A DNA stretch of 26,463 bases, taken from positions 1 through 26,463 of IMG/VR virus record IMGVR_UViG_3300036830_000257, one strand, 5' to 3'. Under the pieces are notes generated by a model. The model worked only from the letters and a program-made list of their open reading frames with translations, was not told the DNA's origin and did no database searches. This DNA comes from a virus. Position 1 is the stretch's first letter; every line of letters starts with the position of its first letter. The position numbers and the translations under genes were made by a program. Positions 1 to 6,172 of this stretch are shown here, piece by piece.

Positions 1-2
1 TT

Positions 3-104
3 GAGCCTAAAAAACGCGCAGACATAATTTTCCAGCTTCTTGAGGCCGAAGAAATTAGAGCGGAAAAGGATGATAGAAGTATTACATATTTTTATTTATC
101 ATAA
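3..104 (+). CDS. 3' end of an unidentified gene (partial)
   Basis: The window opens in an open frame on the plus strand (frame 3) giving 33 codons before a TAA at 102-104. The translation is charged (Lys/Arg/Glu/Asp-rich) and looks like a protein C-terminus, for example ending RSITYFYLS. It converges on the minus-strand RHH gene and overlaps its end by about 13 bases. The start lies outside the window and the product is not recognised. The short length means a chance open frame cannot be excluded. Confidence 0.4.
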   Translation, partial: EPKKRADIIFQLLEAEEIRAEKDDRSITYFYLS

Positions 105-367
105 GGAACGCCTCTAATATAACACTGAGCAATAATGCCTATTTGCTCAAATGCAAGACGATCATCATTATCAACACCTCCGCCACACAGCATTGATATT
201 TTTTCCATTGCTTCGGTTGCTTTGTTAGCGGGGATACCATTAATATAAGAAGTCAACGCCCGTTGCACAACCTCTAACAAGCTGACGCCGTCTTGTGCCG
301 CTCTTATCTTTGCTTGTTTAGCTAGTTCAAAATCAGATAGGCGTATTACTGCGTATTGTTTTTTCAT
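92..367 (-). CDS. Ribbon-helix-helix (RHH) family small protein
   Basis: This 91-aa protein has an N-terminal pattern typical of RHH DNA-binding or antitoxin-like proteins: a short basic strand (KKQYAVIRLS, residues 1-10), a first helix (about 11-25), a turn DGVS, and a second helix (LLEVVQRALTSYI, about 29-42). The C-terminal half has no motif I recognise. The ATG at 367 is preferred over upstream in-frame codons because it has a Shine-Dalgarno-like AAGGGGAAG just upstream and overlaps the preceding gene's stop as ATGA. It is the last gene of the leftward small-gene operon. It may be a regulator, but no partner toxin is visible. The fold assignment is moderately secure, the role is inferred. 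Confidence 0.65.
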   Translation of the reverse strand: MKKQYAVIRLSDFELAKQAKIRAAQDGVSLLEVVQRALTSYINGIPANKATEAMEKISMLCGGGVDNDDRLAFEQIGIIAQCYIRGVPYDK

Positions 368-513
368 GCTGCTTCCCCTTTTATTGTCCCTTGTTTGTAC
401 CCCGCCTCGTAAGCCTTCCACATAGACGAAAACTTAACATAGTTATGCGAGCGGTTAGGCTTGTTGCCCATGCCGTCAATATATCCGATTCTGTAGATGT
501 TGCCGTGTTTCAT
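364..513 (-). CDS. Small hypothetical protein, 49 aa
   Basis: The frame runs from an ATG at 513 to a TGA at 364-366, and the TGA overlaps the next gene's start as ATGA. The product starts MKHGNIYRIGYIDG, is rich in Lys, Tyr and Gly, and has no recognised motif. A GGGGTTG element upstream can act as ribosome binding site. It begins a few bases after the stop of the 57-aa gene before it. The tight coupling on both sides is the main evidence that it is real, because the length alone is weak evidence. Confidence 0.6.
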   Translation of the reverse strand: MKHGNIYRIGYIDGMGNKPNRSHNYVKFSSMWKAYEAGYKQGTIKGEAA

Positions 514-514
514 A

Positions 515-688
515 TCACAACCCCATTAAAAAGCGTTCTGCGGCCTTCTCATCCGTCCCTAACAGGCGGCGATAGGTCACGCAGTCGTCACACATGCAAT
601 CGGTTAGGAGTGCCTTAGATGCCAGCAAGAAAGCCTGTGCTGCCGTTCTAGATGGTTTCTGGGGAAAGAAGATGATTTGCGCGGTCAT
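515..688 (-). CDS. Small cysteine-containing hypothetical protein, 57 aa
   Basis: The frame starts at an ATG at 688 that overlaps the preceding gene's stop codon as ATGA, and ends at a TGA just before the next gene's ATG. The product contains a CMCDDC cluster (residues 31-36), which could bind a metal but has no second Cys pair to complete a zinc finger. No family is recognised. Coupling to both neighbours supports a real gene in the leftward operon. Confidence 0.6.
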   Translation of the reverse strand: MTAQIIFFPQKPSRTAAQAFLLASKALLTDCMCDDCVTYRRLLGTDEKAAERFLMGL

Positions 689-897
689 TGCGCCCCCTCC
701 CCATAGAGTGCGGTTATATCCCTGTTCTGGCGCTCCTGGCGAGTTAATGGCTTGCTGGTGTCAACCAAGCGCTGCAACGCTTGCCTATCCGATGCGCTAT
801 AGCCTGCGGGTTCGGTTTTGGTTTGCGAGTACCAGCAAAGCGTTAGGAATGCAGCGAGGATAAGAAGGGCAAGGATAGGCGAATTTAGGGTTTCCAT
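685..897 (-). CDS. Single-pass membrane protein, 70 aa
   Basis: The start at 897 follows a good AAGGAAAG ribosome site. A longer reading from 978 would overlap the previous gene and is rejected. Residues about 6-24 (SPILALLILAAFLTLCWY) form one strongly hydrophobic segment with a short N-terminal tail. A polar, Arg/Gln-rich C-terminal domain of about 45 residues follows. Size and topology resemble small phage inner-membrane proteins, some of which act in lysis or exclusion, but no holin or spanin signature is convincing. It overlaps the following 57-aa gene by ATGA. Function unknown. Confidence 0.65.
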   Translation of the reverse strand: METLNSPILALLILAAFLTLCWYSQTKTEPAGYSASDRQALQRLVDTSKPLTRQERQNRDITALYGEGAQ

Positions 898-928
898 GTT
901 TATTTCTTTCCTTGAGGTTGGGTGATCG

Positions 929-1141
929 TTATTTGATATTAAAATACATCCATTGTTCATAAGCGCGGGTTGTTTCATTGCCTAGCAACTCCTCAATATC
1001 GCCGGGGTGAATATTATGGCTTTCCAGTATCTCGAAAAACTCCTCTTGCGATAAATCATCCGCTGTGAATAACTCCCAAATTTCCTTGGTTGACAAATCC
1101 GAAGTTGGTTGACGTTTTCCTGTTTTTGCCGTTTCGGTCAT
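929..1141 (-). CDS. Acidic small hypothetical protein, 70 aa
   Basis: This small protein is rich in Glu and Asp (for example ELFTADDLSQEEFFEILES, about residues 24-42) and is predicted to be largely helical. The ATG at 1141 overlaps the stop of the preceding gene as ATGA. No domain is recognised. It belongs to the leftward operon of small genes. Small acidic phage proteins of this kind are often host-takeover or anti-defence factors, but nothing in this sequence shows such a role. Confidence 0.65.
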   Translation of the reverse strand: MTETAKTGKRQPTSDLSTKEIWELFTADDLSQEEFFEILESHNIHPGDIEELLGNETTRAYEQWMYFNIK

Positions 1142-1371
1142 TGTTTATCCCCATATAAAAGATCGTATAAGCCTACAAAAGGATTGTAATTATTTTCGTT
1201 ATCGTCTTTTTTTGCTTTTATCTCTGAGTACATCCATTTCAGGGCAGAGCACCCAGCTAACTTTACGGACAATAGCTTTTTGGATAACGCCTGATTGGTT
1301 TCCCAAGAGCTGGCTAGGGCTTCTTGCGTAGCTTTTAATTCAATGCGCATTTTTTGTATTTCTGAAGTCAT
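1138..1371 (-). CDS. Small hypothetical protein with N-terminal coiled coil, 77 aa
   Basis: Residues about 3-40 show heptad-like spacing of hydrophobic residues (IQKMRIELKATQEAL, then NQALSKKLL) typical of a short coiled coil. A hydrophilic linker with KKDDNENN and a small Tyr/Leu-rich C-terminus follow. It starts at 1371, three bases after the upstream gene's stop, and overlaps the next gene by ATGA. Oligomerisation is plausible, the function is unknown. Confidence 0.65.
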   Translation of the reverse strand: MTSEIQKMRIELKATQEALASSWETNQALSKKLLSVKLAGCSALKWMYSEIKAKKDDNENNYNPFVGLYDLLYGDKQ

Positions 1372-1374
1372 ATT

Positions 1375-1635
1375 TTACCTTATATGTTTAATGCTATTAC
1401 ATTTTTCATAGATATTACGCAGAATTTTAGCGGATTCTTTCCGGGAAATGTTTTCATGGTAAATACGCTTTAACATCATTTCGCAATCGCCATGTATTGA
1501 TTCAAGGGTACGGACTGCGACATCGAATTTATCTATATAAGTATTTCCAAATTCCCATGCATAATGCTTACAATCGCAAAGCGTTATGCATTTACATATT
1601 GGGCAATAGCTTCCTTCCTTTATAATCACAGACAT
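1375..1635 (-). CDS. Small Cys-rich (zinc-ribbon-like) protein, 86 aa
   Basis: With the ATG at 1635 the product is 86 aa and carries CPICKCITLCDCKH at about residues 11-24. This is a CxxC...CxC...H cluster that could bind one zinc ion. The rest is helical and charged. The start at 1635 is chosen because the upstream gene stops two bases earlier; a longer reading would overlap that gene by about 70 bases. A zinc-binding role is inferred from the Cys/His spacing only. Confidence 0.6.
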   Translation of the reverse strand: MSVIIKEGSYCPICKCITLCDCKHYAWEFGNTYIDKFDVAVRTLESIHGDCEMMLKRIYHENISRKESAKILRNIYEKCNSIKHIR

Positions 1636-1637
1636 AA

Positions 1638-1835
1638 TTATATCCTTTCCGCTATATTTTGTAGTGCATCTGCTATCTTCGGTTGCTCTAAATCGTATCG
1701 GATACAAGCAATCAAAGAATCTAATTCATCGCGCTTATTATCCAGTTCCCTTTCTCTATCAACCCAATCCTGGCAACGTCCGCACCGCATATTTCCAAGT
1801 TTCGCGGTATTATTGCAATTGCAACATTTAACCAT
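1638..1835 (-). CDS. Small zinc-finger-like protein, 65 aa
   Basis: The N-terminus holds two closely spaced Cys pairs (CCNC at residues 4-7 and CGRC at 18-21) separated by about 10 residues, a treble-clef or zinc-ribbon-like arrangement. A helical, charged C-terminal part with RERELDNKRDELD follows. It overlaps the end of the preceding gene by 8 bases and ends two bases before the next start. It may bind nucleic acid or protein. This is inference from the zinc motif. Confidence 0.65.
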   Translation of the reverse strand: MVKCCNCNNTAKLGNMRCGRCQDWVDRERELDNKRDELDSLIACIRYDLEQPKIADALQNIAERI

Positions 1836-2160
1836 TTTCCGCCGCCTTTCTAATCGCTACAATCCATCTACCGCATGAGTTATGCACATCAAAGCCCCTC
1901 AAACCGTCTTCTGAGAAGGGTTTGACGTGATCCCTAGAGCAGCCTACCAGCCATACGCCTTTATAGCCTAGCGTGGGGTTGCTGTTATGATCGGTAACAA
2001 AGATCTGTTTCTGATTTTTCTTTTCAAGCGGCCTGAAGCCACCACTGAGACTTTCAACCGAATCAGTCATACCGTCAAACGATGATTTTACGTTGATTAA
2101 GATTTTGCCTTCATTCTTGCGAATGAAAGATTTTAGTGTCGCTACTGTTGGTTTTTTCAT
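1828..2160 (-). CDS. Hypothetical protein, 110 aa
   Basis: The ATG at 2160 is preferred because a GGAGT site lies about 8 bases upstream. An alternative GTG at 2169 would sit directly against that site. The product begins MKKPTVATLKSFIRKNEGK and alternates beta-prone and polar stretches, with CSRDHVKPF near residue 75 and a Cys at about residue 97. No family is recognised. It lies mid-operon with one spacer base after the preceding stop. Confidence 0.65.
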   Translation of the reverse strand: MKKPTVATLKSFIRKNEGKILINVKSSFDGMTDSVESLSGGFRPLEKKNQKQIFVTDHNSNPTLGYKGVWLVGCSRDHVKPFSEDGLRGFDVHNSCGRWIVAIRKAAENG

Positions 2161-2161
2161 G

Positions 2162-2338
2162 TTACGCACTCCTCAAATCATCTTCGTTTACTGAAAACCA
2201 AGGTGTGTCCGTTGGTGAAATTAGATATGTTGGTTTTTGGGTTCTTTGTTCCAACCCCACTATTTTCTTTTCGCCCCAATACACGCCTTGCGGGTTGGTA
2301 TAATGCACCGTGTCACCGATTTTGAATTTATATTCCAT
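2162..2338 (-). CDS. Small beta-rich hypothetical protein, 58 aa
   Basis: The frame runs from ATG 2338 (preceded by GGGAGTATAGGAC) to TAA 2162-2164. The sequence begins MEYKFKIGDTVHYTNPQG, a pattern common in small SH3- or KOW-like barrels where a hydrophobic-Gly-Asp-x-Val turn follows the first strand. The rest (KIVGLEQRT, PTYLISPTD, PWFSVNEDDL) fits further short strands. An SH3-like fold is inferred by eye only. Its position between two coupled genes supports expression. Confidence 0.6.
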   Translation of the reverse strand: MEYKFKIGDTVHYTNPQGVYWGEKKIVGLEQRTQKPTYLISPTDTPWFSVNEDDLRSA

Positions 2339-2341
2339 GTC

Positions 2342-2452
2342 CTATACTCCCAATTCTGCTAATAGTTCATCATCCGCGCTGGTCCATGCGTGGTCGATAA
2401 TGGGATGCGCCGCTTGAATTTGATTTGCCATTATGTCTCTAAGGTTTTTCAT
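2342..2452 (-). CDS. First gene of the leftward operon, 36-aa peptide
   Basis: An ATG at 2452 with an AAAGGAC ribosome site opens a 36-codon frame ending in TAG at 2342-2344, four bases before the next ATG. The peptide MKNLRDIMANQIQAAH... ends in an acidic segment (SADDELLAELGV). It is the first gene after the leftward promoter and the tandem repeats, so it could be a leader peptide or a small effector. No homology is recognised. Confidence 0.55.
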   Translation of the reverse strand: MKNLRDIMANQIQAAHPIIDHAWTSADDELLAELGV

Positions 2453-2468
2453 AGTTATTTGTCCTTTC

Positions 2469-2507
2469 GTTATCGTTATTGGTCATTGTTATTTGTCATC
2501 GTTATTA
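2469..2507 (+). repeat. Three tandem 13-bp direct repeats
   Basis: On the plus strand the units are GTTATCGTTATTG (2469-2481), GTCATTGTTATTT (2482-2494) and GTCATCGTTATTA (2495-2507), exactly abutting. They lie between the predicted leftward transcription start and the first leftward gene. Tandem repeats of this length next to an RHH gene suggest operator half-sites. Iterons or an RNA-level leader element are alternatives. Confidence 0.7.
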
Positions 2508-2519
2508 GTTAGTATTGTT

Positions 2520-2548
2520 ACTATTGCATGTATAATGACATTAGTCAA
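2520..2548 (-). promoter_or_regulatory. Leftward promoter of the small-gene operon
   Basis: Read on the minus strand, TTGACT (2548-2543) and AATAGT (2525-2520) are separated by 17 bp, a fair sigma70-type promoter. Transcription would start near 2513 and run through the tandem repeats into the eleven small genes. A TGAC-ATTA-GTCA palindrome overlaps the -35 box, so it may be repressed. Confidence 0.5.
2536..2547. promoter_or_regulatory. Palindrome TGACATTAGTCA over the -35 box
   Basis: This inverted repeat has 4-bp arms (TGAC/GTCA) around ATTA and covers almost all of the leftward -35 hexamer. The same GTCAT half-site occurs in repeats 2 and 3 of the neighbouring tandem array. It could be an operator for the RHH protein encoded just to the right. 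Such a short palindrome can arise by chance. Confidence 0.4.
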
Positions 2549-2608
2549 TGGGTAAATTGATATTTTTTCTATTCCTTATTTATATTATTATGATATAGTA
2601 TTGGATAG

Positions 2609-2636
2609 TTGATTTAATTGTGAATCAATATATAAA
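2609..2636 (+). promoter_or_regulatory. Rightward promoter of the RHH regulator, with inverted repeat
   Basis: TTGATT (2609-2614) and TATAAA (2631-2636) are spaced by 16 bp, about 35 bp before the RHH gene. The spacer contains AATCAA (2623-2628), the reverse complement of the -35 box, giving a TTGATT-8-AATCAA inverted repeat where a repressor could sit. This fits autoregulation of the gene, but it is inferred. Confidence 0.45.
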
Positions 2637-2670
2637 CGATGTAAGAATAAATATATAAATGAGGTTAAAC

Positions 2671-2913
2671 ATGAATGATAATAAAATGATAACAATATCT
2701 CTTCCGCTTGAATATATACGTCTAATTGATATAGTTTCAAAGTTCGATGACCTTAGCCGGGCGCAGTTAATTCGGCGTATTATAAAAGAGTATATTATAG
2801 CTAAAGATTATTCTAGAAAGTTTCCACTATCTTCTAACCATATTAAAAAACCTACAGAATATAAGAATTTGCCGTCTGGTTCTTATGAGGATGTGTATGG
2901 GAAAAAATCCTAA
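2671..2913 (+). CDS. Ribbon-helix-helix transcriptional regulator (CopG-like), 80 aa
   Basis: The N-terminus shows the RHH pattern: a strand NKMITISLP (residues 3-11), helix A (about 12-25), a turn DDLSR, and helix B (AQLIRRIIKEYI, about 30-41). The C-terminal tail is basic and polar with no known domain. Start 2671 is chosen over the in-frame ATG at 2659 because a GAGGT site sits 5 bases before 2671. RHH dimers bind short direct or inverted repeats. The tandem 13-mers and palindrome in the divergent region just upstream are the obvious candidate targets, suggesting control of the leftward operon and of itself. Confidence 0.75.
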   Translation: MNDNKMITISLPLEYIRLIDIVSKFDDLSRAQLIRRIIKEYIIAKDYSRKFPLSSNHIKKPTEYKNLPSGSYEDVYGKKS

Positions 2914-3323
2914 TCTACCATTATAATATACTATATAAGTAATATCAAAATAATATTATTAAATATCCTTATAAATCATAAGGAAGGACACTTGCATATT
3001 GGTGGGACACCATCTTGTTATTGATTTATATTCCTAATTAGGAGTAATGTCCCAAATTAACGAAGGTTTACAGAACTATTATAACTTTTATCTTTACTAT
3101 TATTAATTATGGTTATTAGTGTTATATAATATATATAATATCAATAACTTAGATGTGTCCTACCCCTATGGTCGGTTAGGACATTATCTTGTATTATTCA
3201 TATATTTCATTGACTTAACCAAATGGACGGTTTCAAAACTTAATTTCTCGTAACTATTTATGGATCTATTGCACCGATCACCAAGCAATGCTACAATTTA
3301 TGAGGCAGTATTAAGGATGGGGT
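2914..3323. other. AT-rich gene-free region with repeated GGACA/TGTCC motifs
   Basis: I see no gene in these 410 bp. GGACA occurs at 2986-2990, 3005-3009 and 3179-3183, and its complement TGTCC at 3048-3052 and 3156-3160. The last TGTCC and last GGACA form the ends of a 7-bp-arm inverted repeat (3156-3162 and 3177-3183). GGACA-NN-ATCTTGT occurs twice in the same orientation (3005-3018 and 3179-3192). A perfect 12-bp palindrome TCCTAATTAGGA lies at 3032-3043. The region separates the control locus from the packaging genes and could hold operators, a packaging site or an origin. Confidence 0.55.
3269..3297 (+). promoter_or_regulatory. Promoter of the head/packaging operon
   Basis: TTGCAC (3269-3274), a 17-bp spacer and TACAAT (3292-3297) match the sigma70 consensus well. 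Transcription would start near 3304, about 20 bases before the putative small terminase start, which leaves room for its AAGGATGGGG ribosome site. Confidence 0.6.
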
Positions 3324-3773
3324 ATGGCAGCAAAGACCTGGGATGAGATTTACGGCGACGATGCGGGCAAGGATGACGATATCGCTCCATCCGCAACTAT
3401 TACAGAGGCGCAACTGGCTCAGTTGGATGCAATGACGCCTGAGCAGCTTAAAACGCTTGTACGGGCTTGTAATGCGGATAGAATAAGTTATGCGATAATG
3501 ACTGATGACGAACGCAAACTTGCATTGCGCGTCAAGCTTATGACGCTGGCTATGCTGGCTAAGGACGATAAAGTAGCTTTGAACGCTATAAGCCAGCTTT
3601 TAGACCGAATAGAGGGCAAGCCTACACAGGCTGTGGATGTGACGGTTGAGGATAAGGGGCTTGGTAAGTTGTCAACTGATAGGCTGTTACGCCTTGAATC
3701 TGAGCTTGCGCGAATAACCGGGAGTGAAGCGCTTATCATAGCGCCTGAACCTTCCTTGCTTATTTCTAATTAA
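3324..3773 (+). CDS. Putative terminase small subunit
   Basis: This 149-aa protein lies upstream of the large terminase, separated from it only by an inserted HNH gene. It has a helical middle part and the segment LLDRIEGKPTQ (about residues 92-102). An LLDR-x-x-GKP signature after a run of Ala/Leu-rich helix is common in phage small-terminase and packaging-associated proteins, where the helices form the oligomeric DNA-recognition ring. An acidic N-terminus (EIYGDDAGKDDD) precedes it. A strong AAGGATGGGG site supports the ATG at 3324. The assignment rests on position and this weak signature. No HTH is obvious at the N-terminus. Confidence 0.6.
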   Translation: MAAKTWDEIYGDDAGKDDDIAPSATITEAQLAQLDAMTPEQLKTLVRACNADRISYAIMTDDERKLALRVKLMTLAMLAKDDKVALNAISQLLDRIEGKPTQAVDVTVEDKGLGKLSTDRLLRLESELARITGSEALIIAPEPSLLISN

Positions 3774-3782
3774 AAGGTCTTC

Positions 3783-3818
3783 CTTGGCGATTTTCTTACC
3801 TATTAGGAAAATCCCAGG
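3783..3818 (+). other. Imperfect hairpin downstream of the putative small terminase gene
   Basis: GATTTTC (3789-3795) pairs with GAAAATC (3807-3813), extended by CTTGG/CCAGG with one bulged base. The hairpin is followed by A-rich, not T-rich, sequence, so it is not a classic intrinsic terminator on the plus strand. It may affect mRNA processing or stability. Confidence 0.35.
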
Positions 3819-3923
3819 AAAAAATATATATAGAAGTCGATAGCACTATACCTATTGATTGATAGGGGTATGCCTATTCAAACAGGGGAAAATTTTAGTT
3901 GGTTCTGAATTTAGAAATGCCAC

Positions 3924-3952
3924 TTGTCAATCTCATCAATATATGATAAATT
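3924..3952 (+). promoter_or_regulatory. Candidate leaderless promoter of the HNH gene
   Basis: TTGTCA (3924-3929), a 17-bp spacer and TAAATT (3947-3952) place the expected transcription start at or next to the ATG at 3959. There is no Shine-Dalgarno sequence upstream of that ATG. The -10 box matches only four of six consensus bases, so this is moderate evidence. Confidence 0.4.
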
Positions 3953-3958
3953 TTATAA

Positions 3959-4660
3959 ATGGGAACACATAGAGATATTACAGAGCAAAAATTTGGGCGT
4001 TTAACCGCTATAAGGGTAGTTGGTAAAAGTATAGCGCGTCGAGAATCAATTTGGTTATGTAAATGTGATTGTGGTATAGAGAAACCAATACAGCTAGGAA
4101 GCTTAAGAAGTGGACAAGCAAAATCTTGTGGATGCTTACAACAAGAGATTCGTTCTGAAAGTCATAAAAATCATATTGCTGGACTTCGCTCTGGAAAATT
4201 AATTGCCATTTCTCCGACTAACCGTAAGGTACGCGGTGTTATTATGTGGCTATGTCAATGTGATTGCGGTAAGAAAAAAGAAGTATCTTCGTATAATATA
4301 AAATCAGGACATACTATTTCATGTGGGTGTGCGAGATTAAAGCGTGACAGATATAGAAAAAAGGAAATAAGGGAAAAGAAGCTATTTCATCAAAATAACC
4401 GCCGTGCGAAACAATTAAACGCCGGTGGAACCTTTACTACCGAACAAGTAAAAGAACTTTATGAAAAACAACATGGAAATTGCGCGATATGTTTCAATGG
4501 TGTCGAATACGAAGAAATAGCAAGAGACCATGTTATGCCGCTGGCTAAGGGTGGTTCGAATGATATTTCCAATATTCAAATTCTATGCTATGATTGCAAT
4601 TCTAAGAAAAATTCTAAAGACCCGATTCAGTATGCAAACCAACTTGGCAGGCTCGTATGA
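3959..4660 (+). CDS. HNH homing-type endonuclease with two zinc-binding repeats
   Basis: This 233-aa protein has two related N-terminal modules, each a CxCxCG followed by SCGC (Cys at about 34, 36, 38, 57, 59 and again at 99, 101, 103, 122, 124), a DNA-binding zinc repeat seen in phage homing endonucleases. A basic linker follows. The C-terminal HNH nuclease has CAIC at 175-178, the catalytic RDH at 189-191, Asn at 201 and 205, and LCYDCN at 209-214. It lies between the putative small terminase and the large terminase, and its TGA overlaps the large terminase ATG, so it looks inserted. HNH proteins next to terminases can also assist packaging-site cleavage. It has its own promoter and lacks a ribosome site. 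Confidence 0.88.
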   Translation: MGTHRDITEQKFGRLTAIRVVGKSIARRESIWLCKCDCGIEKPIQLGSLRSGQAKSCGCLQQEIRSESHKNHIAGLRSGKLIAISPTNRKVRGVIMWLCQCDCGKKKEVSSYNIKSGHTISCGCARLKRDRYRKKEIREKKLFHQNNRRAKQLNAGGTFTTEQVKELYEKQHGNCAICFNGVEYEEIARDHVMPLAKGGSNDISNIQILCYDCNSKKNSKDPIQYANQLGRLV

Positions 4661-6144
4661 CTGAATTTTCCGTTAAAGACCATCATGCGGTACTGCAAGA
4701 ACTTGAACGGAGGAAGTTAGATTTATATCGTCCATACCCTAAACAATTAATGTTTCATAATGCGGGAATTACTTATCGCGAACGTCTGCTACGCGCAGGC
4801 AACCAGATGGGTAAAACAATGGCTGCTGCTGCGGAAGTAGCGATTCATGCAACAGGGCGTTACCCGTTATGGTGGAATGGGCGAAGGTTTAATAAGGCAC
4901 CTGTTATTTGGTGTGCTGGCGTCACTGGAGAGGTGGTACGCGATAGCATACAGCGATTGCTTATTGGTGATGTAGCAAATCCTGGGACTGGGTTTATACC
5001 GCCTGATGACATTATTGAGACAGTACCAAGTCGGGGTGTGGCTGGTCTTGTTGATACTCTCTTAGTGAATCATATTAATGGTGGGAAAACCAGGATACGT
5101 TTAAAATATTACGAGCAAGGGCGTGAAAAATTCCAAGCCGATACTGTTGATGTGGTATGGCTCGATGAAGAACCGGATTTGGATATTTACACAGAAGCAT
5201 TGACGCGAACCAATGCTACACGTGGAATGGTGTATTTGACTTTTACGCCGCTTAAGGGCATGAGCGAAGTAGTCAGGAGATTTTTAAAAACGACATCGCC
5301 TGACCGTTTTGAAATCAATATGACTATTGATGATGCGCTGCATATAGCCAAAACAGATAGGCAAAAAATTATTGATAGCTATCCAGCCCATGAAAAAGAA
5401 GCGCGTATTTATGGTACGCCTTCTCTTGGTGGTGGCAGGATATTTCCAATTTCGGAAGAAGCGATTGCCTGCGACGCTATTCCACTGGAGCGTATTCCTA
5501 TGCACTGGCAAGTATTGGGTGGTTTAGATTTTGGTTGGGATCATCCTACGGCAGCGGTGAAGTTACTCTATGATCCTGAGAATGATGTCGTATATATTAC
5601 CAATACCTATCGCTTACGAGAAGCAACTCCAGTTATCCATTCAGCCGCACTTAAATCGTGGGGTGATGTATTCTTTGCGTGGCCTCATGATGGATTGCAG
5701 CATGATAAAGGCTCTGGTGAGCAGTTAGCGCAGATATACCGTGACCAGGGGCTAAAATTATTATCAGAACATGCAATGTTTCCCGATGGAACGAATGGCG
5801 TAGAGGCCGGTTTAGCTGAAATGCTTATTCGCATGGAAACAGGAAGGCTAAAAATTTATCGCCATCTTATCGAATGGTTTGAGGAATTTCGTTTATACCA
5901 CCGTACAGATGGAAAGGTGGTCAAGGAATATGACGATATTTTGTGTGCGACACGTTATGCGCTTATGTGCATCCGATTCGCTACATTTATTTATAAACCA
6001 AAAGAATATGTAAATAATCAACATACCTCTAGTTATGATGCTTGCTCAGTTTCACGTTTTAAACAAGAAATTGGGTTGGGCCAACGTAAAATTGACGTTC
6101 AAAATACTTACGAGTGGTCGCCTGACTTTAGACGCTTGCAATAG
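4657..6144 (+). CDS. terL: Terminase large subunit (packaging ATPase and nuclease)
   Basis: This is the DNA-packaging motor that translocates and cuts phage DNA into proheads. The 495-aa protein has an ATPase domain with Walker A GNQMGKT (48-54), Walker B VVWLDEE (166-172) and the coupling motif TFTPLKG (195-201). The RNase H-fold nuclease domain has acidic residues at D291 (GLDFGWD), D345 (AWPHDG) and D426/D427 (YDDILCATRYA), where two Mg ions would bind. Length is normal for the family. The start overlaps the HNH stop as ATGA. Its usual partner, the putative small subunit, lies upstream of the HNH gene. Confidence 0.96.
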   Translation: MTEFSVKDHHAVLQELERRKLDLYRPYPKQLMFHNAGITYRERLLRAGNQMGKTMAAAAEVAIHATGRYPLWWNGRRFNKAPVIWCAGVTGEVVRDSIQRLLIGDVANPGTGFIPPDDIIETVPSRGVAGLVDTLLVNHINGGKTRIRLKYYEQGREKFQADTVDVVWLDEEPDLDIYTEALTRTNATRGMVYLTFTPLKGMSEVVRRFLKTTSPDRFEINMTIDDALHIAKTDRQKIIDSYPAHEKEARIYGTPSLGGGRIFPISEEAIACDAIPLERIPMHWQVLGGLDFGWDHPTAAVKLLYDPENDVVYITNTYRLREATPVIHSAALKSWGDVFFAWPHDGLQHDKGSGEQLAQIYRDQGLKLLSEHAMFPDGTNGVEAGLAEMLIRMETGRLKIYRHLIEWFEEFRLYHRTDGKVVKEYDDILCATRYALMCIRFATFIYKPKEYVNNQHTSSYDACSVSRFKQEIGLGQRKIDVQNTYEWSPDFRRLQ

Positions 6145-6172
6145 AAATGAAGGTGGTGTATAGGTGAACCAT

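Noticed and set aside
2469-2507. The tandem repeats as a CRISPR array
   Set aside because: Units are 13 bp and directly abutting with no spacers, and no cas genes are nearby.
3783-3818. Hairpin after the putative small terminase as intrinsic terminator
   Set aside because: It is followed by A-rich sequence and there is no T-run on the plus strand.
4540-4565. Possible tRNA TpsiC-like ggttcgaat sequence
   Set aside because: It lies inside the HNH coding sequence and no cloverleaf can be built around it.
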